Below, piece by piece: positions 20,596 through 31,218 of a DNA stretch of 64,000 nucleotides (positions are counted from its first letter, which is position 1; each line of letters opens with the position of its first letter). The stretch lies in contig NW_026042774.1 of NCBI RefSeq assembly GCF_023856365.1, positions 36,242 through 100,241 of the forward strand, given 5' to 3'. Both the position numbers and the translations under genes were made by a program. Origin of the DNA: Brienomyrus brachyistius. Its lineage: Eukaryota; Chordata; Actinopteri; Osteoglossiformes; Mormyridae. The notes under the pieces are model-generated. The model was not told the DNA's origin and did not search any database. It was given only the letters and a program-made list of their open reading frames with translations.

Positions 20596-20909
20596 AGTGC
20601 AGCCAGAGCTAACCTGAATAGGGGCATCAAGGTTGCCAGGCAGGCAGAGAAACAGAAAATAGAGGTCTACTTCACATACAACAACCCACAGTGGGTGTGG
20701 CAGGGAATACAACACATTACAAACTTCAAAGGCAACAACACCGTCACTGTTAACAGCAACGCCCTTTTAGCAAAGGAGCTAAACAGCTTCTTTGCTCGTC
20801 TGGAGGAACACAGAGCAGACATAGCCACACTGCCCCCTCCCCCAATCTCCAGCACTCACAGACTCCCTCTGCAGGAACACCACGCGAGAAGGCACATTGC
20901 ATCTCTAGG
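20596..20909 (+). pseudogene. LINE ORF2 fragment between endonuclease and RT
   Basis: The frame encodes LNRGIKVARQAEKQKIE, WVWQGIQHITNFKGNN and LAKELNSFFARLEEHRAD, the linker just before the RT domain in fish L2/Rex-type LINEs. RT itself is missing; the frame stops where a CR1 fragment begins. Second copy at 60097-60410. Confidence 0.7.
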
Positions 20910-21471
20910 TGTGTGGAGTTTAAGACAAGGCAAGTGATGCTACGATAATATAATTCCTTGGTAAGACCCCACCTAGAATATTGTGTGCGGGTTTGGTTAC
21001 CATACCTTAAGAAGGACATTGCTGCCTTGGAAAAGGTGCAACGTAGGGCAACGAGAATGATTCCTGGTCTTAGAGGAATGTCTAATGAGGAGAGGTTAGC
21101 TGAGCTGAATCTGTTTAGCCTCGAGCAAAGGAGACTAAGGGGGGACATAATCCAGGTGTTTAAGATTCTAACAGGTCTGGATGCTGTTCAGCCAAATGGC
21201 TATTTCAATGTTAGTTTAAATACCAGAACTCGTGGCCATAAGTGGAAATTAGCTGGAGAACATTTTAAAACGAATTTGATGAAGCATTTCTGTACACAGC
21301 GTGTAGTTAGAGTATGGAATAGTCTTCCTGTTATTGTAACACAAGCTAAAACCCTGGGTTCTTTTAAATCAGAGCTAGATAAGATTTTTGAGCTATTAGC
21401 TAAGTTCTCCTCAAAGGAGCTTGATGGGCCGAATGGCCTCCTCTCATTTGTAAATCTCTTTGGTTCTTATG
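20910..21471 (+). mobile_element. CR1-type LINE 3' fragment
   Basis: Encodes the C-terminal end of a CR1-like ORF2 (VRPHLEYCVRVWLPYLKKD, EKVQRRATRMIPGLR, VVRVWNSLP) and ends with GATGGGCCGAATGGCCTCC and TTCTTATG, the typical CR1 3' end. Severely 5'-truncated. Second copy at 60411-60972. Confidence 0.85.
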
Positions 21472-21700
21472 AGTCAGCTTACAGAGATGAGGTCCAGAAA
21501 CTGATAGGTTGGAGTTCAGCAAACAATTTGGCACTAAACAGCACAAAGACAAAGGAATCACTGACTTCAGGAAGGATGGAGGCGACACTGGCCTGCCTAG
21601 ATGGATGGATGGATGTTTTTATTGACATTGTAAGTACAATGAGATTTAGTTTGGAACGCGCCAGCAGCTACACAGTATATTTACAATTATATAGATTGTG
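21472..21700 (+). pseudogene. Resumed LINE ORF2 fragment plus inverted LINE tail
   Basis: 21472-21560 encodes YRDEVQKLIGW and NNLALNSTKTKE, a segment that in intact LINEs lies several hundred residues after the piece at 20596. A frameshift precedes TDFRKD. 21600-21640 then shows GATGGATGGATG and TTTTTATTGACATTG, a LINE tail in inverse orientation. Second copy at 60973-61201. Confidence 0.6.
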
Positions 21701-22790
21701 AGGCATAAAATAAGGTGTGAGTAATATAACATAACGACATAATATAAGTAATCATTAATTAATCATTACAGATGGTATGAGGTGTGAACCGCTAGGCTGC
21801 TATGGCATGTTTGGTATCAAACCGATGGAAAATCACTCCAGTTTCCAAATCTGGTCAGTGGTTACCACGAAAGTGAATATATCAAAAGTTACACCAGCCT
21901 AACGAAAATCATCAATACAAGGGAAATCACTCTGGTCATAAATCTCAAAAGGACTGATACAGACCCCCTTCCGAAAGCCCGCCAAATGGATGGTCAGCCA
22001 TTGGTCCAGGAGTCGAATTCCTGGTCACTCCTATTCACGAACTTTACACTATAAAACCTGGCACCTCAGAACAAAGCCAGGAGAGGAGAAACAGAAGGGA
22101 GGAGAAAACAAAAGACCATCAGCACGAAGAGAGGCAGAGAACATCAGCCCAAGAGAAGAGAAGCCCACAAGAAGCCCTCCTGAAGCCTATCAGTGAAGAC
22201 CCAGCTGGACAGAGAACTGCAACCAAGCCCAAGCTTCACCAGGAGAGGGAATCAGAGGGGCTCCACTCCAACAACCGCTGCAAACACCGCGCCTCCCTGA
22301 GTGCCATCACCCATCAGCTCATCAGCCTCCGCAACCAACTGCCAAGACCCCCCCCCCCCCCACTCTGCAACCAAGTAAACAAACTTCCTTTCATTTATAA
22401 CAACCTAAACTCCTATTCACCTGCTATATTACTTTAGGACAGTATTTCCACAAATTGCTTGCTTTGCAGAACAGTATTTTCCCTTTTAAGGTTACTCATT
22501 TTAAATCTGGTCATTGCATTTTCATGATTACATTGTTTGTGTCCACTCCGTTATTTCGTGTTTATTGTTTGTTAGGTGTAATGTCTGTCTTATGTTAGTT
22601 ATAGGAATAAATGCATGTCTTTTACACAACTTCAGCCTCCGTTCATTGAGTGCTCACAAGAATCCCTGCCTGTGCGATCTACGCTCTGAAACCTCAAATT
22701 CGCCTGAAATATCGCGAGACTCTCTCTCATTGGCCGTGAGGGGAGCTTCGCTACCGATCGTTTACATTACCTGGTGACGCAGCTCGTTGG
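21701..22790 (+). other. LTR-like segment candidate
   Basis: TATAAAA at 22050, a purine-rich stretch 22075-22180, a long C-run near 22350 (shorter in the other copy) and AATAAA at 22606 suggest a retroelement transcription unit or LTR. No matching second LTR or internal domains were found. Second copy at 61202-62289. Confidence 0.25.
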
Positions 22791-23619
22791 ACAAGCCTTC
22801 TATTCTAACCCAGGTTATTACGTGATACTGGTTATTAATGAGTTCCATTTAAGTCACACATTAACAGACTCACGGTGTTTCGCAATTGAGTTTGAGCCGA
22901 CCATTCAGCCTAAAAATTGGTTAATAATCACAAGGCACAAGGTTTAAACTTATTCTGAGCACACAATTTAAACTTTTTATGACCGAACGTGCAGTGAAGA
23001 AGCGCTACTGTCAACTGGTTGCAAAAGTCGCACTCATGGCAATCTGAAGGCATTTAAGCGGGATCATATGGGCTTATTATAGTTATTTTTATTTCTATTA
23101 TTAGTAGTTATATTATTTTGTTTTATTTTCGGTGATTTCATTGTAGTTCTTTCGTATTAAACTGCAGTAAACTTTAACCCTATGTCTGACGAGATTCTCA
23201 GATGTAGCGCTTTGTTTCCAGGTTCAATTCGGACGAGTGTCTCCGTTTCTATATATCCTGGGAGAGATCTCTCTATTAGCGAACGGGAATACTTGTTATG
23301 AGGTTCTAACCTAAATTATGTTGCGCTTGGACATAAGACCGATAGCTTAGTTACCTATCAGGATCATACTCGTATGTGTGTGCCTGCTTTAGACAAAGCA
23401 AGTTTAACACAACTTTGCGCTGTGAGCCAAGTGTGTGTCATTTAGAAATTGGGAGTCTCCTGTGCTTGAGACCCGCCGTGGTTAAGCACCATTTGCGACG
23501 AGATATAGTGCACTCACAATTTAAATCTGTCGCCGTAACGCGTGCGCCGTCTCGCTTCAGTAATTGTTTTAAGGGGTGATGACGAAGATGACGAATTTAC
23601 TTTCCTGAAGAGGAGCAGG
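22791..23619 (+). other. Unannotated stretch
   Basis: No gene or recognisable repeat; the 67-codon frame at 23376 has no supporting features. Second copy at 62290-63118. Confidence 0.35.
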
Positions 23620-23718
23620 ATGGGTCACGCGTTCTGTAAGATTTGTCTCCCACGGGGAAGGAACGATGTCAGTCGGCATGAAAAATCCAAGTCATTAGTG
23701 AATGACAGAGCCGCATGA
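23620..23718 (+). pseudogene. Short zinc-finger-like frame, hAT-type remnant
   Basis: The 32-residue frame MGHAFCKICLPRGRNDVSRH has a C-x2-C pair and a following His, like fingers in some hAT-related transposases. Only a fragment, followed by stops. Second copy at 63119-63217. Confidence 0.25.
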
Positions 23719-23756
23719 GTGAACATGAAAAATTAATAGAAAATAAATGACAAATG

Positions 23757-23855
23757 GTTATTTTATATTTTATATATTTTATATATTTATATTTATATTA
23801 TATTTTATATAATTTATATTATTTTATATTTCCTGTCTTAAAATGTAAGGGATAC
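23757..23855 (+). repeat. tRNA-cassette AT tail, interrupted by LINE
   Basis: Same AT-rich tail and CCTGTCTTAAAATGTAAGGGATAC as after the tRNA-like copies; the cassette resumes at 25573 after the LINE. Confidence 0.85.
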
Positions 23856-25577
23856 ACATGGTCATTTCCGTTGTTTCCTGTTTCCTGCGAGAGTGATACT
23901 GACTGCTAGCGCGCGAACTTTGAAACCATAGATATCACCTAAATAATAATTCGAGTTAAGTCATTGGGAAAAAGCTTCGCAAGATTAATAATCCTCCAAA
24001 ATAAATAAATAAAATTTCCCAGACCCCGACGGATTAATCACCTACGCAAGTACCGACCCACGATCTTCGTTCAATTAAGAAGGTGCTTCCAGCCTTACAG
24101 CCTCAGTTTACGTAAGTACAACGCCATGTCTACTGTTCCGTGTTCTGAGTGTAATATGTTTAGCTATTCTTCTCCAGTCATTAGCGGTATTTATACATGT
24201 GAGAAGTGTCAGTTAGTCGCTAGACTGACGGAGAAGATTGTAGTGTTAGAGGGACGTATCCGGACGTTACATAACATTCAGGAGAATGAGAGTTTTATTG
24301 ACTCAGTATTAGCGGCTCCGGATATGTCCGCGATAGCCAGTAAGTCTCCCCCTGCTCCGGCAGCAGAGCCTTCGCAGCAAGGCGAGTGGGTGACGACCCG
24401 GCGGCATAGTCGCAAATCCAAACCAAACTTACACCGGCACCATTCGCCTATCCGCGTTTCCAACAGGTTCTCCCCACTCAGTGAAACTCCCACTGAGACG
24501 CCTGTTGAAAGTGCTCTAATAATTGGTGATTCTATTCTAAGAAACGTGAGAGTAGCGACTCCAGCGACCATTGTAAATTGTCTCCCGGGTGCCAGAGCGA
24601 CCGACATCTCGGCAAATTTAAAAGTGCTGGCTAAAAGTAAACGTAAATACTCTCAGATAGTTATCCACGTCGGCACTAATGATGTCCGATTGAGGCAATC
24701 GGAGATCACAAAGGCAAATTTTAAAGAGGTGTGCAACATTGCGAAGAAGATGTGTGTGTCAGTAACGTGCTCTGTCCAGACTAAAAACTCAAGTCCAGAC
24801 TAAAAACACACCTGTTTAGTTTAGCGTATAGGGACACTAGTTCTAGCCCTAGCTAACTCTTCACTCCCAGGCAGACCTGTAGTGTGAGGTGTAGAGCTGG
24901 GTGGGGATCGGTGCCATTGGCTTTGGATGAACTGGATTGTCAGTGCTGTCACTCTAGCTTTGCAATCTCTTGTGGAACTGGAGTGCTGACATTTCAGGGA
25001 CTCCCCATGCCGGCATTCCCACTTGCCTCTCCCTCCTACTGATGCTGCCATAGCCATATCTGCCGGAGCTTGCAGATTGCACTTCATATTGTACTCACCT
25101 AGCTTTTAGCACTGCCAATAGCCTCCTCTACTATGCCTAATTGTACATTTTATTTCCCCTACTCCTCCTGGGGGTGATGCCTGGAGACCTCAATCTATCA
25201 AGATATCCAGCACACCCGACCACCACCAGTGACGTCCCTGCATCCAGCTCGCCGTTCTGATCTTCCATGTATGACCCGCTGCCTTACCTCTGGTTGCCTG
25301 GCAATTGGAAGAAGACTCGGCTTCGGCATTGGCTTATCTTCCTTGCTCTCCTCTCTCTATTTGACTATCCCTGCCGGCCCCTGGAGGATGGGCTTCCCCT
25401 TTGAGTCTGGTCCCTCTCAAGGTTTCTTCCTTCTAGGGAGTTTTTCCTTGCCACTGTCGCCTATGGCTTACTCACTGGGGGCTTTGGGTGAGGATACTGT
25501 AAAGCGCTTTGAGACAATGTAATGTTGTGATAATGCGCTATATAAAAATAAATTTGTTTGTTTGTTGTTGTTGATAC
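23851..25577 (+). mobile_element. Nonautonomous LINE with 5' UTR, ORF1 and 3' UTR only
   Basis: Element 23856-25572 is flanked by GATAC at 23851-23855 and 25573-25577, and the uninterrupted target exists at 1788-1798. It has about 270 bp of 5' leader, an ORF1, no ORF2 and a 3' UTR that includes GTAAAGCGCTTTGAGACAAT, CGCTATATAAAAATAAA and a TTTG/TTG tail. The RT/endonuclease ORF2 was lost by one internal deletion near 24790, next to a short duplicated TCCAGACTAAAAAC. Presence of both ends and a target duplication implies mobilisation in trans. Second copy starts at 63355. Confidence 0.85.
24126..24803 (+). CDS. LINE ORF1 with SGNH/GDSL esterase-like domain, C-terminally truncated
   Basis: 225 residues from ATG 24126. 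Residues 6-28 carry two CxxC pairs (C6, C9, C25, C28), a zinc-ribbon-like head, followed by a short coiled-coil stretch (about 30-50) and a Ser/Pro/Arg-rich linker. The SGNH domain starts near 130: block [10 protein letters not shown] (Ser136), block II Gly155 in PGARATD, block [11 protein letters not shown] (Gly183, Asn185). The final block with the catalytic Asp-x-x-His is missing because the frame runs over the deletion junction and ends in novel residues. Esterase-type ORF1 proteins are known from CR1/L2-type LINEs; they are thought to act in RNP formation, possibly with lipid esterase activity. This version should lack catalysis. Copy two (63625-64000) runs off the window. Confidence 0.85.
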   Translation: MSTVPCSECNMFSYSSPVISGIYTCEKCQLVARLTEKIVVLEGRIRTLHNIQENESFIDSVLAAPDMSAIASKSPPAPAAEPSQQGEWVTTRRHSRKSKPNLHRHHSPIRVSNRFSPLSETPTETPVESALIIGDSILRNVRVATPATIVNCLPGARATDISANLKVLAKSKRKYSQIVIHVGTNDVRLRQSEITKANFKEVCNIAKKMCVSVTCSVQTKNSSPD

Positions 25578-26467
25578 TGGAGCCTGGTTGCGGTGGTGGG
25601 ATGGCTCACGGCGGGTGCCGGAAAATTTCCTTTATTTTCAAATCCAAACCTTGACAGGTATGCTGCTGTTCCAAATCATGGGTGCATGTTACAAGTGCGG
25701 AACATATTTTAACTTAGTACTAACTTAGCATCATATTTGATCTGATTCGACTGAATATCCCAGGTTTCCATCTCTCATGCATCTGGTGTGACGTGTTTTC
25801 AGACTCTCAGGCTGGCGCAAAGAAATCTTACGGGAATTGAACGTCTCACTCCGGCCAGCTGACCAAAGTTGGTAACCTTGGTATTGTGTGTAGGAGATTC
25901 GGTATAACTATAATTTCGTTCTCCATTTACATGCCCGTAGTGTCTTTAAGTGTTATGTAGTTTTGCCTGAAACGCAAAAATAAAACAAAGCAATTAAAGC
26001 CGTAAGTGGCTCAAATTGTGCTGTAGCGATTGAAGAACTTTTGTCGGAAGTTGGATTCGAACCCACGCCTTACTTGGGAGAACAGAATACCAGAATAGAG
26101 TAGGTTAAGTCCAGCCTTGGCTTCCAAGCTGACGTTTTTCTACATATGTGCTTGTGTATCATGGACAGTAAGAGGGGGCAGGCAAGGAGAGAATTTCTCT
26201 CTTTGGGGATCAATAGAGTGTTGTTATTATAACGTCTAAAAAGTATGATGGTCTGTCGATAAATCAATAAGAAAATAAATGAAGTCGTTTTCGCGAACAC
26301 GCTGGAAAAGCCAGGGGCCGGACCGACTGTAGGGGGCGTGGCCAGAGACAGCCATCTCAGGCTGTCAAGTCTCCCGTTTTGGCCGGGAAACTACCGTATT
26401 TTACTTCTCTTTCCCGCCGTCCTCCCGTATTAGTATTTTCCCGTAAATCTCCCTTATATTATATAGT
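25573..26467 (+). repeat. tRNA-cassette arm and core
   Basis: Continues the cassette after the LINE: arm 25573-25866, core 25867-26467, leading into the tRNA-like pair at 26468 and 26613. Confidence 0.85.
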
Positions 26468-26538
26468 TGCTGGATAGTGTAGTGGTAAGATCGCCGCCTT
26501 TCACACGGGAGACCGGGGTTCGAATCCCGGTTGTGGCC
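26468..26538 (+). tRNA. tRNA-Glu(UUC)-like, type I
   Basis: Same sequence and AT-rich tail as 1611-1681; 75 bases upstream of the next full copy. Confidence 0.55.
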
Positions 26539-26612
26539 AAAAATATATTTTATATATTTTATATATTTATATTATATTTATATTATATTTTTTATATATC
26601 GTATTATATAGT

Positions 26613-26683
26613 TGCTGGATAGTGTAGTGGTAAGATCGCCGCCTTTCACACGGGAGACCGGGGTTCGAATCCCGGTTGTGGCC
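26613..26683 (+). tRNA. tRNA-Glu(UUC)-like, type II
   Basis: Same 70 nt core, but followed by AGAAACAACTGCTATCAC and no near T-run. The type II flank also follows 33484, 40357 and 42328. Confidence 0.5.
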
Positions 26684-27410
26684 AGAAACAACTGCTATCA
26701 CAACTAGAGATTGATGAGGTACAACACGATTGCTACGACAAGGGGGAGCCAGGACGACAGGTCAGGGGGGAGATATCATCATCCCCACATTCCGAGATTG
26801 GGTACCAAGCCCCATATATATTAGTAGGCTGAATACAAGAGCAGCTGACCTGAGAAATAAGAAATAAGCTAAGCTGGAAACCTGGACCCTCCGACCAAGA
26901 ATCTCTAGCTGGATAGTGTAGTGTTAAAGTACATATATATTAGTAGGCTGAATACAAGAGCAGCTGACCTGAGAAATAAGAAATAAGCTAACCTGGACCC
27001 TCCGACCAAAAATAATAATATATATCTACGGGAACGAGAAAGCAGAGAACAAGAACAAGATTTGTAAATGTAAGATTTGAAGGCATGAAAAATAGAATAG
27101 TTCTCGTCATTAGTGAACATGTGTCTCGTCATTGTGTATCATGGACAGTAAGAGGGGGATCAATTATAACGTCTAAAAAGTAGATAAATCAATAAAGTCT
27201 GTCGATAAATCAATCAGATAAATAATGAAGTCGTTTTCGCGAACACGCTGGAAAAGCCAGGGTGTAGGGGGCGTGGCCAGAGACAGCCTGCTGACCATCT
27301 CAGGCTGTCAAGTCTCCCGTTTTGGCCGGGAAACTACCGTATTTTACTTCTCTTTCCCGCCGTCCTCCCGTATTAGTATTTTCCCGTAAATCTCCCTTAT
27401 ATTATATAGT
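26684..27410 (+). repeat. Cassette spacer with short tandem blocks
   Basis: A block ATATTAGTAGGCTGAATACA..AAGAAATAAGCTA occurs near 26815, 26932 and again near 27590. The middle one is preceded by a tRNA 5' head remnant (GCTGGATAGTGTAGTG near 26909). Same spacer at 33555-34238 and 40428-41111. No gene seen. Confidence 0.75.
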
Positions 27411-27481
27411 TGCTGGATAGTGTAGTGGTAAGATCGCCGCCTTTCACACGGGAGACCGGGGTTCGAATCCCGGTTGTGGCC
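27411..27481 (+). tRNA. tRNA-Glu(UUC)-like, type I
   Basis: Full core with intact A and B boxes and AT-rich tail, preceded by the CCCGTATT-rich flank. Confidence 0.55.
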
Positions 27482-28147
27482 AAAAATATATTTTATATAT
27501 TTTATATATTTATATTTATATTTATATTATATTTTATATAATATATATATCATCATCCCCACATTCCGAGATTGGGTACCAAGCCCCATATATATTAGTA
27601 GGCTGAATACAAGAGCAGCTGACCTGAGAAATAAGAAATAAGCTAAGCTGGAAACAGATCAGCTGATCTACACCACAGCAACAGTGATCCTTGAGCTGGA
27701 GCCGGACCGTCTTTGAAGACTCCGTAAATCTCCGTATAATAATATATATCTACGGGAACGAGAAAGCAGAGAACAAGAACAAGATTTGTAAATGTAAGAT
27801 TTGAAGGACCCGGCATGAAAAATAGAATAGTTCTCGTCATTAGTGAACATGTGTCTCGTCATTGTGTATCATGGACAGTAAGAGGGGGATCAATAGAGTG
27901 TTGTTATTATAACGTCTAAAAAGTATGATGGTCTGTCGATAAATCAATCAGATAAATAATGAAGTCGTTTTCGCGAACACGCTGGAAAAGCCAGGGGCCG
28001 GACCGACTGTAGGGGGCGTGGCCAGAGACAGCCATCTCAGGCTGTCAAGTCTCCCGTTTTGGCCGGGAAACTACCGTATTTTACTTCTCTTTCCCGCCGT
28101 CCTCCCGTATTAGTATTTTCCCGTAAATCTCCCTTATATTATATAGT
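27482..28147 (+). repeat. Cassette spacer and shortened core
   Basis: AT tail, spacer block and a shortened core lacking the left half, ending in the truncated tRNA-like copy. No gene seen. Confidence 0.7.
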
Positions 28148-28195
28148 TGCTGGATAGTGTAGTGGTAAGATCGCCGCCTTTCACACGGGAGACCC
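28148..28195 (+). other. tRNA-Glu-like 5' half, truncated at unit junction
   Basis: Identical to the full copies up to GGGAGACC, then switches to unrelated GC-rich sequence. The B-box half is lost. Marks the start of the 6.88 kb unit. Confidence 0.85.
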
Positions 28196-28604
28196 AGCGG
28201 GGCCGGTCGCGTATAGCCATAACACAGTGGCAGCCAATGAAATTGAAGGATTTTTTTTGCGAAGCGAAGAGACCCTCCCCGGCGCTGCAAAATCTCCGTT
28301 AATGATTTTTTTTCTGATACATTTCAAGTTAGATTGAAATGCTAATCATTTTGAGGCATGTTTTCAAAAAAGCATGAACAAATTTCTCCATTTCTTGTAA
28401 TCACATTCATCCATTATTCTTCGTTTTCTTGATATTGATGTATTTAATAAACAGCTTAAAACTATGGTTACAATTTTATTTATTTATTTATGTCGCTGTG
28501 GTAATTAAACAGACATAGACAGTTATGAATAAAATGTATTGTTTATTGAGTCTATTTACACAGAAAGAGACAAGTACTCAGGTTCTCATACTCAGGGGTA
28601 TGAT
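28196..28604 (+). other. Unique part of 6.88 kb unit, left
   Basis: GC-rich 28196-28300, then AT-rich sequence with a TTTA microsatellite near 28470. No gene seen. Copy at 35074-35486. Confidence 0.45.
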
Positions 28605-28975
28605 AAGATATACATCCATCCATCCATCCATTTTCCAAACCGCTTATTCTACTGGGTCACGGGGGTCCGGAGCCTATCCCGGAAGCAATGGGCACGAGGC
28701 AGGGAACAACCCAGGATGGGGGGCCAGCCCATCGCAGGGCACACTCACACACCATTCACTCTCACATGCACACCTATGGGCAATTTAGCAACTCCAATTA
28801 GCCTCAGCATGTTTTTGGACTGTGGGGGGAAACCGGAGTACCCCCCACGACGACATGGGGAGAACATGCAAACTCCACACACATGTGACACAGGCGGCGA
28901 CTCAAACCTGGGTCCCAGAGGTGTGAGGCAACAGTGCTAACCACTGCACCACCATGCCACCCCCAAGATATACAT
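28605..28975 (-). mobile_element. tRNA-derived fish SINE, second insertion
   Basis: Same family as 3695-4060, minus orientation. Flanked by AAGATATACAT at 28605-28615 and 28965-28975. It landed at the left edge of a Tc1-type MITE. Confidence 0.9.
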
Positions 28976-29252
28976 TACCGCTCAAAAGTTTGGGATCACA
29001 TGCAAATTTCTTTGTTTTCCAAAGAAAAACACATTTTCATGCAATTCACAAAATTTTATCCACATCTACATATAGAGGCCTATTATCAGCAACTGGCAGT
29101 CCTCTGCATCAATCTCCTGGTATGTCTGACTGCTTATTCTTTAAATATTGCTAACACATTTTGGAGGTTTGGTTTGGGTCATTATCCTTTTGTAGGATAA
29201 AACTGACCCCAATCAAGTCTTGTCACAGGGTATATAATTGAACGGTAGTGTA
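28971..29252. mobile_element. Tc1-type MITE with TACCG(C/T)TCAA ends
   Basis: Left end ATTACCGCTCAAAAGTTTGG and right end AATTGAACGGTAGTGTA are inverted repeats bounded by TA. About 280 bp; no transposase. Copy at 35853-36134. Confidence 0.75.
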
Positions 29253-29442
29253 TGTCAAATATTAAATAGATGAAATGATTAATTTTCTTAAACAGCAGTG
29301 TTAATGCATGCATTTTGTAGCATGTTAACAAATGACTCATTGAATCCTGAATCAAAACAAAAAGCATAATTAAAAATAGCATTGTTATGACAATACTAAC
29401 AGTGATGCTGCAGCATTTTAACAACTGTCAGATAGTTAGACA
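29253..29442 (+). other. Short AT-rich spacer
   Basis: Nothing recognised. Confidence 0.4.
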
Positions 29443-29954
29443 TACAGTACCAGTCAGTAATTTGGACACACCACTCTGCCTACAAAGGGACTGGGTCATA
29501 TTACCTGGATACTTGAGCTAAACCCAGTAGAAATGTTTTTCAAGGAGTCTGACCAGAGAGTTAAAGAAAATCGGCTGAGTGCTCAGCATATATGAGACGG
29601 CTCCTTCAGGAGAGCTGGAAAAGCATTCCAGGAGGCCACCTCATTAAACTAGTATAAAGTAGAAAGCAGGATCAGTCAGTCCCTGGAGCAGCTGGGGTTA
29701 AGGGCCTTGCTCAAGGGCCCAATGGTGGGATCACTCGGCCAGCCCTGGGATTTGAACCGGCAACCTTCTGAGTTCCAACAGAATTGTCCCCCCCAACAAA
29801 TTATTTTTTTTAAATAACTTTTCTGAGTAGTGCATAATTCCATGTGTATTACTTTATAGTTATGATGTCTTTATAAATATTACAAAATGTAAAGAATAGT
29901 ACAAAGAAACAATTCTATAGGTAGGTGTGCCCAAAACTCCTGACTGACGCCGTA
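29443..29954. mobile_element. Decayed Tc1 element with GTACCAGTCA ends and nested fragment
   Basis: Left end ACAGTACCAGTCAGTAATTT and right end GTGTGCCCAAAACTCCTGAC are diverged inverted repeats. Inside, GAAAAGCATTCCAGGAGGCC is a transposase C-terminal remnant. 29665-29780 (GGAGCAGCTGGGGTTAAGGG) is a separate dispersed fish repeat piece. Copy at 36325-36836. Confidence 0.7.
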
Positions 29955-30457
29955 ACACTTTCTTAGACTCACCACACTGGTTGAGGTGGTGATGAGACAA
30001 GAGAGATTTAGCCAGTGGATAGGGAATGATTAATAGGACAGATCTGAAAGGGTCACGATGGGGAATTTAGCCATTGGGGTAACTGCCCCACACTTTGAGA
30101 GATGCTCAGGGATAATTTATGACCTTAGAGAATCAGGAACAAACAAGGAACATATTAACCATATGTTAAAATGCTGCAAGTGTATATTCAAACAATACTG
30201 AACTATAAAGAATATAAAACAATCTTTACTTTTTTTGTTTTAAAAAAAAACTATGCTTGCCACTTCTTTAAGAAAACCTACCTAACAGCGGCAATTTTTA
30301 CAATCTGATTGTAACCCACCTGTTGCCATGCATTATTTGTCAGTGAAAAATGAGCCCAGACACAAAATAGCTGTTCTTAATAAAGTGGACAGAGTGTATA
30401 TGGAAAACATTTACAATTTTTACAAATAACGCTGCTCTTGAAGTAGCAGGTAGTGTG
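29955..30457 (+). other. Sequence downstream of the unrecognised gene
   Basis: AT-rich, no repeat or frame recognised; may hold the 3' UTR of the minus-strand gene. Copy at 36837-37339. Confidence 0.4.
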
Positions 30458-31218
30458 TTACTTTTTTCTCTCCGCTGACCAACGCTGCTTTTCAGCCTCA
30501 TAAAAAGGAGATTTTTGAAACTCCCTCCAGGTCATCTCTGGCTGCATAGTCTTGAACAATGGAACAAACAGAACACAGGCATCAAAACGGGCCTGAACGT
30601 GGCCAAAACAAGATGAATAATAAAGAACTTGGATGAAAAATTCTGATCATGACATCCAGAATTATCCTCCATAATTGAAGGGAAAGAACCTTTAGCATCA
30701 TGGACTCCAACAACTTGCAAACCTGAAAGCAAAGTGAAAAAACCACAAATGAACCACAAATAATATTGATTCCTTAATTTATACTGAATCCTGAAGAGTG
30801 ACTGTTTGTGTGTGTGCATGCATATGAGATTCTCACTCATCGGGCCTTCGGTTTTGGAAGGGGACCAACAAAGCATCATCCTCTCCAATTCCTCATCTTC
30901 CTCTATTTCTATAAAACAAAATAGATATGAATAAAAGACATAATCAATGCACAGAACCACATATATGAAACTGTCAGCCAACCTGGAGGATTAGTAGAAG
31001 TGTCTGGAAGTGCTGGTCTTGAGGGAGCAGAAGCCTCCAGTGTCATCTGAAGATTGCTGTGCTTCAGCCTCAGGTACTGCTGTAGTCGGTACATTTTGCT
31101 ACCTGGTACGCATTGTTGTTTGAGGATAACAGCCTCATACCCATCATCCCTACTGTCCCAAATATCCTTCCAGGTCTTGCCAGCACGGACTCCAAACCCA
31201 ACCAAATTCTCATCCTCA
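30458..31218 (-). pseudogene. Unrecognised multi-exon gene, last three exons, one frameshift
   Basis: Minus strand. Exon A 31218-30983, intron of 74 nt, exon B 30908-30837, intron of 114 nt, exon C 30722-30458 with stop at 30460-30458. Acceptors are strong (CACCTGTCAAAAG, TTTTGTTTTATAG, CACTTTGCTTTCAG) and phases match through the splice joins. Exon A encodes NLVGFGVRAGKTWKDIWDSR and CVPGSKMYRLQQYLRLKH; exon B EIEEDEELERMMLCW; exon C ends with RFDACVLFVPLFKTMQPEM and FYEAEKQRWSAERKK. In exon C the frame must shift by one base near 30640 to reach that end, so it is broken or has a sequencing error. I do not recognise the family. No transposon domain is visible. Earlier exons may lie above 31494, where a GTAAGT donor is present. 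Confidence 0.5.

Larger units (their letters stand above)
1496..24501 (+). repeat. Copy 1 of a ~41.4 kb tandem segmental duplication
   Basis: This stretch is repeated in the same order and orientation at 42895-64000. The coordinate offset is 41399, then 41396 from about 2 kb, 39501 after the satellite at 12.7 kb, and 39499 after a C-run near 22355. The offset changes are explained by length changes in simple repeats and by satellite unit loss. Only a few substitutions were noticed (for example 2438, 5305, 6963, 22906). The left edge lies next to the tRNA-like cassette; the right edge is cut by the window end. Confidence 0.95.

Noticed and set aside
20958..21701. 247-codon frame as a host gene
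   Set aside because: It is the 3' end of CR1 ORF2 fused by read-through to another LINE piece; no start codon context.
23376..23579. 67-codon frame
   Set aside because: No domain, no splice or promoter support, surrounded by unannotated sequence.
28525..28940. Two overlapping frames of 87 and 133 codons
   Set aside because: Both run through the SINE at 28616-28964.
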